Shown: piece by piece, positions 21,526 to 33,502 of the stretch
How positions within the stretch are numbered: the first letter of the stretch is position 1
Layout: each line of letters starts with the position of its first letter
NCBI RefSeq assembly: GCF_000090795.2
Contig: NW_003546320.1
Location: 175,149 to 239,148 of the forward strand
Source of the DNA: Amphimedon queenslandica
Taxonomy: Eukaryota > Porifera > Demospongiae > Haplosclerida > Niphatidae
Direction of reading: 5' to 3'
Length of the DNA: 64,000 nt
Made by a program: the position numbers and the translations under genes
The notes under the pieces: generated by a model
Told to the model about the DNA's origin: nothing
Databases searched by the model: none
What the model saw: the letters and a program-made list of their open reading frames with translations, nothing else

Positions 21526-23404
21526 CATAAAACATACGTACAGGAGCCCATGATTATGAAAGGAGAGTTGGAGCTCAAAACGCTTACGCCTTAAATAGTT
21601 TATTTGCTTGCTAACTCTGTCTAACAAATTTGTTATTTTTGGAATAGTTATTTTAGAATCAAGAATTGTGAACCACACCCAATACATGTTTTTTCATGCT
21701 GGCTCCATGAACTGGTTTAAAAAAGTAACAGCAATGATGACAGGACAGAAAAAGCAATAGGAAATACCTCTCAGGAAACTGGCGACTCGCAAAAAGTTTT
21801 TAAAATGGATTCAAGATGATATGGTAACTAGCATTGAAAAAGAGATGGTGACTACAGTTAGAGATGTATCAGCTACAGTTTTGGATAAAGTCAAGAAAAG
21901 TGTGTTCCTGCAGTATAATAAATCTCGATCAAAGTTTGTGGTACTTCTATGTTCAGACACAGCAAAAGGTGATTTGTCTGCTGATTAAGGCTTTGGTAAC
22001 CACAATTTGGTAACTTCGAGCAGGCCTGGTTGAAAAGTGTTAATGATTTTTAAAGCAGAGCACAGCCGTTTTGGCCTATGGTAGGCTGTGAAGGAACATT
22101 GTAAATAGGTCAACATGGCTATCAATGATGTAACTGGCAAAGTGAAAGAGTACAAACTAGTTTAAATGATGAAGACTTAGCTACAAATTGCCACAAAACT
22201 TATCTTTCTGAAACCAATGTGAGCTTGTTTAATAAATGTGGGAGACTTGCTTTACATTCTTTACTTAACAGTTTGAAGGGCAAAACATAACTTCAAGTAA
22301 GAAGATAGTTCCTTTTTTGATATTTCATGTCCTAAATGCATCTATGTTATTCATTCACAACTAAAGAAACTTTTTCAGCCATTGCTTTCATTCATGGAAG
22401 CATTACTGGGCTGGCAATAACGAATCCACCTTGTTTTGATACGTAAAGTCCAGCTGGTTTAACAAGTCAGATGGTCCTTTAATGCCTCCATTTGTCTATC
22501 AAGAAAGCTCAGACAGTTATTTAGATGATGATCATCGTAGGACAATTCTCCTTAGCAATATTAAAACAATGGGCCTTCATGCGCAACTTCCTCTTGCTAC
22601 TGGAGTTTACAATGAACTGACAGACAATATTTCATGCCAGAGTAAATGGGTACATGTGTGCAACTGTTGAAATGAACCTTGAAAGGAAAGGGAAAGTTGT
22701 GAATGCAGAACAGTGTCTGAGAGACGGTCTTAAGTCTTATAGTGCAATGAAAAGTCGTTCATGACTAATGGTCATTTCCAAATTTCACATAGTTAAGAAA
22801 CAATTCTCATTTATATCAATTTCTGTTGTTGTGTATGCCTATTCTTAACCTGAACACCACCATGCCTAGGAAGTGAAGAAAGAGATGTTGCATAATTTGT
22901 TGAAGATAGGTTATCACCTGAGATATATTTGAGACTGCTAAAATGTTATTAAATGCGCTGCCATTTACATGAATTGAAGCAAAGAAACAACCTAGTTGTC
23001 GAGAAAAAAATCTTCACACAAACCCTTAAACCGTAGTACATAACTCAAAGCAGATTCCAAGTCTAGATTAATAAAGGGTGCAATCTAATAGAAAGGTATG
23101 TATTCTAAAACATACTTGCCAGGTTAGAAATGACATGGTTAGAGGACTTCTAAATTTGATATCTAAAAATATAAGCGATATGATTTTGCTAGGCTCTTGA
23201 GCAAGTTCTCTTTTTCATTCAAAAAGCCATTTCATTCTATGTTCCATGCTGGACGAAGATGTCAGATGATATTTTATAAGACACTATCCCTTTCTCAAAT
23301 ATGAGATTGCATGCCTGATAATATCCTGCTGTTTGTGTGAAATTCTGATTCATGTTGTGGCCCATCAGTCTTTTCATGGATCGCAGCTACCATATGTGGT
23401 TGCT
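21526..23404. other. 1.9 kb with no recognised feature
   Basis: Short frames only, including 62 codons at 22,482-22,670 (plus) with a DDDHRRT motif that I do not recognise. It may be the remains of an insertion that split the older gypsy fossil. Confidence 0.35.
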
Positions 23405-23957
23405 CTGTAGGTCACGTTATATTCGCAGCTGCTAATATTTGCAGTGATAAAAGGAATAAAAATTTCAATGAAATCCCATGGAAATCTGTTGAGTGTTGCT
23501 ATGACAATTGATCTTATGTTTATGTAATTACAGTGTTCAGCAGGTAATCATCTATTCGTTAGCAGCTTAAGTGGAGCCATCCAACCTCCAGTTCCTTATG
23601 TGTTAAATTCTTGTATAGGCAGACTGCTACCTTCAAACTTTTTGCTGCAAAATCAGTGCTAGTTGATTAGTCATGATTATAAACCATGCCCAAGTGCATA
23701 AACACTAACTAGAATTGGTGGAGAGTTCCAAGATACAGCGAGACAGAGTGAGCAGAGTATTTCTGAACGGAACTGGTCAAAACATCTTCAAAGAATCCAA
23801 GAATTTGTAACAGCACAAAGAATAACTACTTAAGAACACTGCAGTAGGGCGCTTTGTTTCAATAATGTGCCATTTTCAAATCTGGTTGCTATGGCAATTG
23901 CTAGTTGCAGAAAGAAATTGTGAATATTAGCATCTGCAAATGTAACCCTACCTGCGG
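23405..23957. mobile_element. Deletion derivative of the pogo transposon at 38.6 kb
   Basis: The right end, read inverted, is CCGCAGGTAGGGTTACATTT and the left is CTGTAGGTCACGTTATATTC. Both match the TIR CCATAGGTTGGGATATATTT of the pogo element at 38,630. Inner sequence also matches: the inverted strand reads CTTGGATTCTTTGAAG and GGAACTCTCCACC, as at 38,806-38,872. TA follows the right end. No transposase is left. Confidence 0.7.
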
Positions 23958-24486
23958 TAGTCAAACAGTAAGATAGAATGAATAATAGGACTTACATGAT
24001 CTTGTCTCAGAGCACATTGAGCCTTGTCCACAAGTCCCTCACAACATAGGGATGGTTATGACCAGGCACACATCTGCTTATTCTATTTTGTGCACAATAC
24101 ACATCAGACTTATCAATCGAAGACCTATGAAATCTTTCGTTGCTTTTTGTGAAATCTGTATTACTGTCAACCTTGATTTACAAAAATAATAGATTCTGAC
24201 ATGATGAAGTAAATACCTGATGAGAAGGGCAAACTATAAGGTAAACCTTATTTCCAACAAAAGGTAAATTTAACAAAGGGTCTTCAACATCTTTTTCATC
24301 ACTATGACATTGAGCTTCAGTATGCTGAAAGTGCTGCTGACGCCATCACATAGCAAGGCCTACCTAATCTCACCGCAAGAACTGAATGACATAAGCAGTC
24401 TTTTGGCATTTTTCATCCTCTTTTAGGGCATTATATGCATTATGTCATGCAATGAAATCATCTGAAGATATTGAAAAACCAAAATA
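23958..24486. other. No feature seen
   Basis: Non-coding in all frames, with no terminal repeats noticed. Confidence 0.35.
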
Positions 24487-24710
24487 TGTGACCATAATTG
24501 ACAAAAGGTACCTTATGGCGGGTAGTAAAATTTGTCTTTATAGCCAAAAATATCCAACTTCCTGAGCTCTATTTATCATAAAATTACTCCACAGGATGCA
24601 AAAAGTTACTATGTAACTGTTAAACACAATAGATGTTCAACAGAGCACTCACAGGTTGATATTTTTCATTTTAATGATGAATTTTAAAATCCGCCATAAG
24701 GGAATTACTG
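24487..24710 (+). mobile_element. MITE copy, right end truncated
   Basis: Begins TGTGACCATAATTGACAAAA and follows the complete copy at 30,495-30,733 closely until CCGCCATAAGGG, where the right TIR is lost. Confidence 0.85.
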
Positions 24711-24859
24711 CAACTCTAAAGAACTGTTGATTGTACCTAAAAAAGTACAAATTTCTGTAAACACTCGACTTTGATATTTATGCATATTCTTAAAAATGCC
24801 TTTACTTTATCCCACTATAGTACACCCACACTAGTAGATCTAACAATTGCACTTAGCAT

Positions 24860-25610
24860 TCTTTCTCATATTTAGTAGCCTGTTCCAGGAGCACATTTTT
24901 GTTATTATCGTGTGTTCTTTTCCGTTTAGTTCGAGCCCACTTAAGAGAACTACATTTATGACATATCATTGACTTTTGTGTAGGTAATCCTTGAAATATT
25001 ACTAAGTATGTACTGTCTCAAACTGAGTCAGAAAGAAAAGAAGAGACTAAAACTCTCTGCAAGTCATAACCAAGGCTTTGTTTTAAATTAAAGTAACTAG
25101 AAATGCCAGGAGAAACTTCCTATGTTTTATCATTTAATTTGTGGATGGACTCTGTGATATAACAAGATGACACTGGAGTACTTAGCATACCTTCTTCTAT
25201 AGTTATGTCATGACAAAGCAATTTCAATGTAACATTCTCCCTAATACTCACTCATGCAGCATCATATGGACCAATGTGACTGTTGTAAGACTTTATAAAA
25301 ATTTCTTGCATCAATCAAAAGTTAACATGTTTTATTACTTCACCATCTGACAGAAGCAACCATCCGACAGTTTAGCTGTCAATGAAGAGTAGTTTTCAAA
25401 AAAGTGTTGCAGTTCCTCTATTGCAGTCAATTTGGTATTACTATTTCTCTCTTTAGCTAATATACAGGTCCTTAAATTGCTTCCCCTCAGGTGCTGAGAT
25501 GGCATAAAGAATTTTTTCCTGTTTAGATAGAATCCTTGTTGACCTAATTGGAGTAAAAGATTTATCAAACCTGCCAGGAGTGCCTGTTGCTTAAAATGTG
25601 CAGTGGGTGT
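24860..25610 (-). pseudogene. Decayed coding sequence, unknown
   Basis: Minus-strand frames from about 25,610 give 77 clean codons (25,568-25,335). A second stretch carries only about three stops over some 150 codons (ENVTLKLLCHDITIEEGML, then SYFNLKQSLGYDLQRVLVSS) and ends with a basic CxxC motif (ICHKCSSLKWARTKRKRTHD) near 24,920. The composition looks like real protein, but I do not recognise the family. It may be a transposase of the sequence that split the older gypsy. Confidence 0.3.
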
Positions 25611-26392
25611 GGTTTACAATTAATTCTTTTATAGTAACTATTCTAAAAAAAGCTTATCTGCTAGGCAGAGTTGGCAAGTAAAAAAACTAAGTAAAGTGTA
25701 GGTGTTTTACACTCCAACTTGTTTACTTTTATCGTAGGCCCCTGTTACATATTATATACTGATGTTATCTAGAGGTAGGAAGCAATTTCCAGACACATCT
25801 GAAGTTGGACGAGCATGTCTTGTTAAATATGCTGCTATAAGATCTTTTCTTAGTTATAATTGATAGTACCACCTCTTTCTTACTTGCAAACAAGAAACCA
25901 AACCAATTGCTTGCGTTTTATAAAAATGATGCAAAAAAGACAACACCATCTAAAAGCATCAATTTCTGGCTACAAAAATTCAAAATTGAACACTAGGTCG
26001 TAAAATGCTAAGCTTGATGGGAATAACTACAAATTAGTTTGAATATTATACTTCAATATTATGCCTATAAGCACACCAAACTAAAAAGATCCTTTCACTT
26101 TCTTTCTGATAGTAATAAGCTTTGAAAGTGAAAAATCCATTTACGGACACACTTGTTTTTAGTTATTTAAAACTAATTAAGAGTCACTGAATAATAATTA
26201 AGTAGAGCAATCACCACAAATAAAATCAAGTCATCTCTTTTTGCAGTCATGTATGGAACTGCAACACAGGAGCAGTGGTACCATGCTAAGCATAGTAAAC
26301 AAATTATCCAATTCCTGGCTCGAGGATGATTACATAGCCCTCGTACACAGATACTTTTGTTATTGACAGATGTCCTCTCTCAAGTCTTTCCT
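25611..26392. other. No feature seen
   Basis: AT-rich, with short frames only. Confidence 0.35.
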
Positions 26393-27150
26393 TTGGTAGT
26401 TCAACCAGTAAGTGTCTCTATTTAAGTTATAAGTGATGAATGACTTACTGGTATGACTAACCATCAACTTTCTTTTCTCTTCCAACAGTAGTTTGACCAG
26501 TAAGTGTGTGGAGCTTAAGTCCACCAAAACTCTTTATTAACAAGTAGAACTTGCTAATGCATGAGATTGACAAAGATAAACAAATAGGAAAGAGAACGAT
26601 CAAGGAGAGAAACAGAGGAAAAAAAGAAGATAAAGGAACATGTGTGCAGTGTATGTGCATGCGTGAACAAGACAATAGCAATAATAATAATAATGATAGT
26701 GATAATTTATTTGTTAGAGTCTACTAATGCTAGCAGCAGCAAATAATAATAATAGTAATAAGATAAGGGTAATCAGTCTTAGGATAACAATAATAATAAT
26801 AATAATAATAGCAGTTACTTGCTAGTCACTACAAGTGTTTCTATTTAAATTATAAATGATGAATGGCATACTGGTATCACTAACCATCAATTTTCTTTCC
26901 TCTTTCAACAGTAGTTTTACCAGTAAGTGTCTCTATTTAAATTACAGTGATGAATGACATACTGGTATCACTAACCATCATCCTTCTTTCCTCTTCGAAC
27001 AGTAATTTGACCAGTCATTGTCTCTGTTTAAGGTATAAATGATTGACATAATTAATGTATATATTGTACCACTAACCTTCAACCATCCTTCCTCTTCCTC
27101 TAGTAGTTTGACCAGTTGGTGTTTAGATTTAAGGCATAATTACCCAGTTT
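26393..27150 (+). repeat. Interrupted tandem array, unit about 90 bp
   Basis: The unit runs from GTTTGACCAGTAAGTGTCTC over TATTTAAATTATAAATGATG and ACTAACCATCAACTTTC to the next CAACAGTAGTTTGACC. Starts lie near 26,400, 26,490, 26,918, 27,008 and 27,105. A stretch of about 300 bp with AAT microsatellites (26,526-26,830) interrupts the array. Confidence 0.75.
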
Positions 27151-27256
27151 TATTGATTTTATTTAGACAGCTACCATGTACTACTACATTTTACTCAGCT
27201 GATACTTCACATGCAGATTCTAAATTAAATACTGTATAGTATAACATACTTCACTC

Positions 27257-29366
27257 TTATTTTGTAATGATATATTGACTAAGCCAAAGATTGTAGCGGT
27301 CATCACCTTGTAAATCATAACCATTTTCAAATTGCTTAGTAAAAACTGTCCATTCCTTTTCAGTAAAATCATTTTCTAGCTGCAAAGAATGTCTCATAGA
27401 TGAACCATGCAAAATAGACATAGATTCAGGTGTTTCAGTAAAAACTTCATTCTTTTCTCCTAGATGATGTAAATTCATAATTAACACAAACTAATTTTGT
27501 AGTTTTTTGTTATAAACCTTAGTTTTTTTATATTATGCTTTTTCTTCACTCTCGGTTTTCCGTCTTTCTTTCTCCTTCTCTTCTTTTTTTCTCCTCTCCT
27601 TTGTTCCATAAGCTCCATGTTTTTCTTGCTGTTGGGTTTATAGTAGGTACCTTACTTGGGTGCATTGGTGTGACCAAAAATTGAGTCACAGAAGTAGCTG
27701 TAGAACATAATGATCATCAGGAGTAGACGTATTGCTATCAGATCTAGGTGTTGAACAGCCAGATAATGATTTATTGGAGTAGTGTCTTGCTGGACTGTAC
27801 AGAGGTATATATGCCAGACCAGTTTCCTCTTGAAGAGACTTAGGACCTGCAGGTGGAGGAGTATCAAGAGCTTTTCAGTTAAATGGGCTAATAATAGCAA
27901 CTTCAAAATCAGACAGTATGTTTCTAAGGGTCATTGCAAGTTTCGATGCTTCTGAAGGTATTGCAGAAAAGTCACATCTAGTAAATACTCTGCCAGGATG
28001 TTTTAACAAAATCTGTGACACAGCTCCTTCCAATATGTTTTGAGTGGAGAGAAGCAACCTCTGTCAAGAGGTTGAGTGAGGTGAGTGGTATGAGGTGGCA
28101 GTGTAAATAAGAGGATCTCCTTTGCAGCTAATCGTACTACTTTGGGGCAATAGTGACCATTCATTAAGAAAAGGCCGGCCTCTTTTTAGAATTAAAGCTA
28201 AAAAATGCTTGTAAAACCACCCCTTAAACAGCTCTCGGTTTATTCACCCTTACTCAGATAATCCATACATAGTTTCAGGGATCTCTCCCCTTATTAGCTC
28301 AGGATTTAAAGTTTTTTGGTCAAAAATAACCATTGGTCGTAGTGCTGTAGCACTAGCACTGAAGGCCTTTCTACACTTGTCCACTTTGGATCCAGAATTA
28401 AGACAAAAGGCAGGATTAAAGCAGGATTAGTTTGTTCGCATTTGTCTTGAATCGGGATTGAAGCTACATCCAGACAATCCACTTCCAGAAGTGGATTGAT
28501 CTCAATTAAATATTCATAACATGTAGAAGCCAATGCAGTTTAATTCACTTTTAATTCTTCAAAGTAGCTTAGTGTAAACACAACCAAAGAGGATTCTATT
28601 TTAGTAGGCTGCAACTCTGGATCCGAAGTGGACAAGTGTAGTAAGGCCTTAACACAAGCCAAAACAGTGATTTGAATCGTAGTATCCTCAGATACAGAAT
28701 GGACTTTTTTGGCTCCACAATGAGTAACAACCTTCAATCTATTAGGGTTGAGGGGCATACCTGTTTCATCGCAGTTATAAATGACTGTAGAATCATTGAA
28801 ACTATGATTTTTTAAAGAGTATCTTCTAGAATAGCAAAGTATCTGTTTAGAGAATCATTATCCATTGCCTAAGCACGTATTGTTGATAGTGGAACTGCTG
28901 ACCATAAAGCAATTTCTTTATGTCTCTCACTAAATCTTTGCCACCAGCCTTTTGTAACTGTCCTCTTCAATCCCTTCAAATTAATGGCTTGCTGAACAGT
29001 TGCTAAGATTTGGAAAATAGTTTACAGATAACCAATGTTAGCACAGCGAAGTAAAAACCGAGGAAGTTCATCTTCTTTCTCCTTCATGAGATAAGCTGAA
29101 GGACCAGGATGAGCTCTGTGCTGAACCCTACCAGATACCCGATCATACAGTGTAGACTTTGGCACGCCAAACAGTTCACTTGCATGACGAACAGACATAC
29201 CTTCCTCCTCCACTGCCTTCAATGCTTTAACCATGCTTACATCTTCCAACTGGCAATAATATTGGGGTCTTTCAATAACAAGCTTGGAAGGGTCAGCGTC
29301 TACTAACAAATGAGATACTAGTCTTTTTCCTGATAGAGATTTTTTTGACATGTCAACGAACTGCAC
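27257..29366 (-). pseudogene. Pogo-superfamily transposase, broken
   Basis: Minus strand. The N-terminus (29,366-29,022) carries a psq-type helix-turn-helix (VKALKAVEEEGMSVRHASEL, FGVPKSTLYDRV). Next come GLKRTVTKGWWQRFSERH and DNDSLNRYFAILED (28,990-28,850), then YNCDETGMPLNPNRL with the first catalytic Asp near 28,770. A MITE (28,362-28,650) splits the frame, which resumes as ATALRPMVIFDQKTLNPEL. The second catalytic site reads FLMNGHYC where the family has LDGH, so Asp has become Asn. The third lies in PPHTTHLTQPLDRGCFSPLK (about 28,090). KHPGRVFTRCDFS follows, and a tail with FENGYDLQGDDRYNLWLSQY ends at 27,257. Several stops and shifts (TAG near 29,029 and others). Clear family match; inactive. 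TIRs were not found. Confidence 0.85.
28362..28650. mobile_element. MITE in the pogo transposase, TIR AAGGCCTT
   Basis: The ends AAGGCCTTTCTACACTTGTC and, inverted, AAGGCCTTACTACACTTGTC continue to CACTTxGGATCC, giving TIRs of about 32 bp with very few mismatches. The transposase reads ...VLAC up to one side and ATALRP from the other. Near-identical TIRs suggest a fairly young insertion. Confidence 0.85.
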
Positions 29367-29839
29367 CTAAATTGAAACAGATCTATACTTGATAAATGAA
29401 GTATAATACTTGCCTCTTCAAGTGAAACACAGTAATAACAGCTTATCAACCTTGTTAGTATGATTAAAACAACTGAGGTGAGACTCATGAGACCTGACAC
29501 AGCAAACAACACGAGGCATGCAGTGCATTGGGTGGAGCATAAGTGGACAAATATAAGACTTTCACTTAATATTCTGTTCGAGCTCCATGTACGTGAAGTT
29601 GAATGAAAATGTTTGTGTCTCACAAAGAAGGACTATTAAGTAAGAGTGTTACAGCAACCTTGCAATTGCTGCATTTACCAATACCAATAAAATGTACTAA
29701 ATTTGATTTTATCTGACAATATTTGACTATTGTCAGATGTCTAATATTTTTGAAGATAACTAGAACAAAACTAGTTGGATGCATGTCATATTTATTACGC
29801 AATCTTGATTAGCTAGGATTTATATTGTGTAAAAATTTC
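29367..29839. other. No feature seen
   Basis: AT-rich spacer between the pogo transposase and the gypsy fragment. Confidence 0.35.
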
Positions 29840-30494
29840 TGAATGGCAGGAAGTCTAAAAGATGAGATAGAATCTAATGTGTCCAGAAATTGCTTCTTTA
29901 CTCTATATTTTATGTCAAAAAGTTAAGAAAAATGATGTATCCCTAGATGAAGAGAATGTAATAGCTATACAGAAGATTCCTCAACCAGCCATTGTCTCAG
30001 AAGTCTGGAGACTTCTAGAAATGGTAATGCAGCTCAGCAAGTTCTCTCCTAATCTGGCTAGAAGGACAAATCTGCTTTGTGACCGGTAGTAGGGATCTAA
30101 GTAAGACAGAGCATTTTATAATAATCTGAATTCAGCTAGCACTCTAGCAATATTTGAGCCAGATAGAAAGACAGGGTATCTGCCAATGCATAGTCTTATG
30201 GACTTGGTGCTCTTCTCAGGCAGAAACAGACAAAGGCTGTTCTCACATGGGCACCTCAACCTATTATCTTCTTCGTACTTTGGAAACAGATCATATAACC
30301 CTCATTGCTCTACTATCAACAAACATAATGAATGGCTTGCCCATCCAAATTTAAAGGTTTAGACTGAGGATGATGAGGTATCAGTATGACATCATTTATG
30401 TCCCAGGTAAAGATCTCCACACAGCTGATTTTCTTTTTTGATCACATCTCCAAGACACAGGATCTAATGAATGACTGGAAGAAGTTCAAGCATA

Positions 30495-30733
30495 TGTGAC
30501 CATAATTGACAAAAGGTACCTTATGGCGGATAGGAAAATTAGTCTTTATAGCCTGAAAAATCTAACTTCCTGAGTTCCAATTATCATTAAATTACTCCAG
30601 AAGATGCAAAAAGTTACTATGTAACTTTTAGAAACAATTGTTGTCCAACAGAGCACTCACAGGTTGATATTTTTCATTATAATGATGAATTTTAAAATCC
30701 GCCATAAAGTACCTTTTGTCAATTATGGTCACA
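30495..30733. mobile_element. Complete MITE with TGTGACCATAATTG ends
   Basis: TIRs of about 35 bp (TGTGACCATAATTGACAAAA, then GGTACCTTATGGCGGAT, mirrored at the right), flanked by TA on both sides, total 239 bp. Second copy at 24,487. A mariner-like origin is likely from the TA target. Confidence 0.9.
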
Positions 30734-31037
30734 TATGTTGATTGCATTGTTCAACATTTACTGGCTTCAGATGAACGTCTGATTCAAATAAGAGATCATC
30801 AGGGGAAGGATCTAATGCTTTATTCATAGAGAAATTAAGTACTTGGAAAGAGAAAGAGAAGGTACGATAAGGTCAGTAACGATGCTGATCTGTCTGTAAA
30901 GGATGGACTACTCTTAAAGGGAGATCAAATCTTTATCCGTAAGGACTTACAATCTGAAGTTCTCATCATGGAATGTTAAGACCAAGGAAAAAGTTAGAAT
31001 CTTAGTGTGAACGCCATGAATATTGAAGGGTATAGAA

Positions 31038-33502
31038 CAGGCCTGGGGTCAATTACTTTCAATTGTAATCTATTACTATTACTATTAGACCTAGACACTT
31101 CATATTACTATTACTGTTACTATTACAGGGAAAACGATAAGTAATAGTATTACTATTACTATTACATAGTTGCTATTACTATTACTATTACTATTACCTT
31201 TTGTAGTGATACAACATAAGGAAAATAATCTTAAACAATATGCTGATTGCATTTAATAGAAATTAAATTTTCAAAGACATTGTCAGATAATGAGCAACAA
31301 TCTGGTCGAAATATTTTACCAGCGATACTAAATAGCCGTTCAACTGGGGCTGAAGATGCTGGAATTGAGAGATAATGCTGTGCTAGCTTTGAGAGAATTG
31401 GAAATGAGCTTTCATTTGTTTGCCAAAAACTAAGAGGATCAGCATTTTCAGGTAGTGATGGTTGTGAAAGATATGTTGTTATCTCAGTATCTGATTCATG
31501 GTCTGTACTGTCTGAGTTGTGAACTGTAGTAGTAGTCATGAAACTAAATAGTCGACTTCTTTTCTGAGGAGGAGGCTCTGTATGATCATCTGACGTACAT
31601 GTATTGTTTGTATTTGCAACTACTATGTCAGAGCTTTTAACAATAGCAATAAACCTCTTTTAAGTGTGGTTTATCCAAACCACCACACCAATTTAATTTG
31701 AATCGTGGATCAAGTATAGCAGCAATAAGAAAGTGCTCATGGTCTTCATAGGAACTCATCCTGTTCTCAAGAGAACTTTTAAAAGTTTGAACCATTGGTG
31801 ATTTATATTTTAATGAGAGAGAATCTAATGAAGCACGCAGCCCTCTTATGCATGGAATAATGAAGCTAGCAGTGACTACATTTTGTCCTTGAGTAGCATC
31901 AGTAGCTTCTTCGAATAGAGTCAAAATTTCAACGAGGTCTCTTAGAATTCCACTGTCATATGTAGTCAATTGCTGCTGACAGTCAATTTGTTGTAGCTTT
32001 TCTGCAGGAACACTTAGGATTGATCGTATGCTTTTTAGCTCACTATTCCATCTTGTAGCAACTTTTGCTTGTAACCTTCTTTCTCCTTGTAAAGCTTCAG
32101 TTACTTTAGTAGATTTACGAACATGTGTCACAATCTTGGCTGCCTTTACAAGCACCTTATTTATAGTGCCAGCATTCTTAAAACCATTTTTGACCACTAA
32201 CTGAAGAGAATGAGTGAAACAAGAGTCATGTTTTGAGAGATATGTCATGCTTTCATGTAAGTCAGCTGCTTCAATTTCATCACTGTTGTCAGATTTGTCA
32301 TCAGATGTGTCTGATTCAGTGTCAGAATTACTATTAGCAACAGTTTCAGAGTCAAACCCAGGCAATCAAAATGCCTTCAGCATATTTGATGTGTTGTCAG
32401 TGATAATGTTTGTGATTTTACCACCTATGATATACTGCTTGGTAATTTCATAAAAATAACTAATGATGCTCTCTGAGGTATGCTGTTGATGGAATGGCTT
32501 ACATGATAGTAGAACAGACTGCTTTGACCACTCCTTATTAAAATGACAGGTAATTTCAATAAACCCTTTCATTTGGCGATTCGACCATATATCTAAGGTA
32601 ACAGAAACGCAGTCAATACTTGCAAGAAGTTCCACTAAGCGACAATGAATAGCTTCATGCTTCTCCTTTATTAGCTATGTAGATAGGTGCTTACGTGAAG
32701 GGAGTGTATACCGAGGATCCAATGTGCTTACAAATGTCTTGAATGCTGAACTCTCAACGAGAGATAGTGGGAGCATATCCTTTGCAATAAGTAATACTAA
32801 GGCATCAGTAGCCTGCCTCTGACGGATATCACTTTGGCCATATTTTCTTTCAGATCCAGCATCAAAGAAAGCAGTCATTTTTATTTGCTTTGATCTGCTA
32901 GGCCCTGCTCCAGAATCACTTTGGTCCTTCACAATAGCTGTGTCAATGTGTAGGTGCTTTCTCTGTGGAATATGATTGAGTATATCATGTACATGTGCTA
33001 TTTTATGATAAAACTTACTTTTAAATGTGTTGTAAAGTTGGAGCATGTCTTTTTGGATCCAGATATTGTTTTAGGACAATGTTTACACTTTGCCTTAAAG
33101 TTATCTCCTTTAACTTCAAATGCCTCCTCAAACTGAGACAAGATTTTTGATTTAGTAGCAATTGTAGTGCTCTCATTATAAATCTCTTACTAATCACATG
33201 GCCTGTAGTTAATCAAATGACTATTTTATGCCTATTACATGTATATCTTACATAAGGTAGCGTGATAATGAGATATTGGACTGATGCAATGGTAATTGGT
33301 ATTGCATTTTGTGAAAGATTATCTATGTTATTCAAAAAGTTAATTTCTCAATTTAAACACTATTACTTGGGTTCTATTACTATTACTATTACTATTACTT
33401 CTAAAATTGAAGCTGCTATTACTATTACTATTACTATTACATGAAAAATTGTAGTAATTACTATTACTATTACTATTTCTATTACATATTACCCCAGGCC
33501 TG
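31038..33502 (-). mobile_element. hAT DNA transposon, complete ends
   Basis: Eleven-base perfect TIRs CAGGCCTGGGG, flanked by the perfect 8-bp duplication GTATAGAA (31,030-31,037 and 33,503-33,510). These are the hallmarks of hAT. Just inside each end lie runs of TATTAC/GTAATA words (31,060-31,195 and 33,365-33,490), probably subterminal transposase-binding repeats. The single gene is on the minus strand. The element interrupts the integrase region of the older gypsy fossil. Confidence 0.95.
31231..33180 (-). pseudogene. hAT transposase, broken
   Basis: Moves hAT elements by cut and paste. In order on the minus strand: a BED-type zinc finger near 33,110-33,040 (AKCKHCPKTISGSKKTCSNF); an open part 33,046-32,675; a catalytic beginning 32,635-32,366 (VSVTLDIWSNRQMKGFIEIT, IITDNTSNMLKAF, containing Asp); a long part 32,365-31,637 with the conserved CFTHSLQLVVK and ATRWNSELKSI; and the C-terminal dimerisation domain 31,539-31,231 (YLSIPASSAPVERLFSIAGK). 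Breaks lie near 33,050, at 32,672 (TAG), near 32,365 and near 31,637-31,550. About 600 codons in total, a normal family length. It is non-functional as read, but the domain set is complete. Confidence 0.9.

Noticed and set aside
26457-26681. Minus ORF with a hydrophobic run that looks like membrane segments
   Set aside because: It lies in the interruption of a tandem array, is pyrimidine-rich, and has no homology that I recognise.
33262-33444. ORF ending in an Ile-Thr repeat
   Set aside because: It is a translation of the TATTAC repeats at the hAT end.
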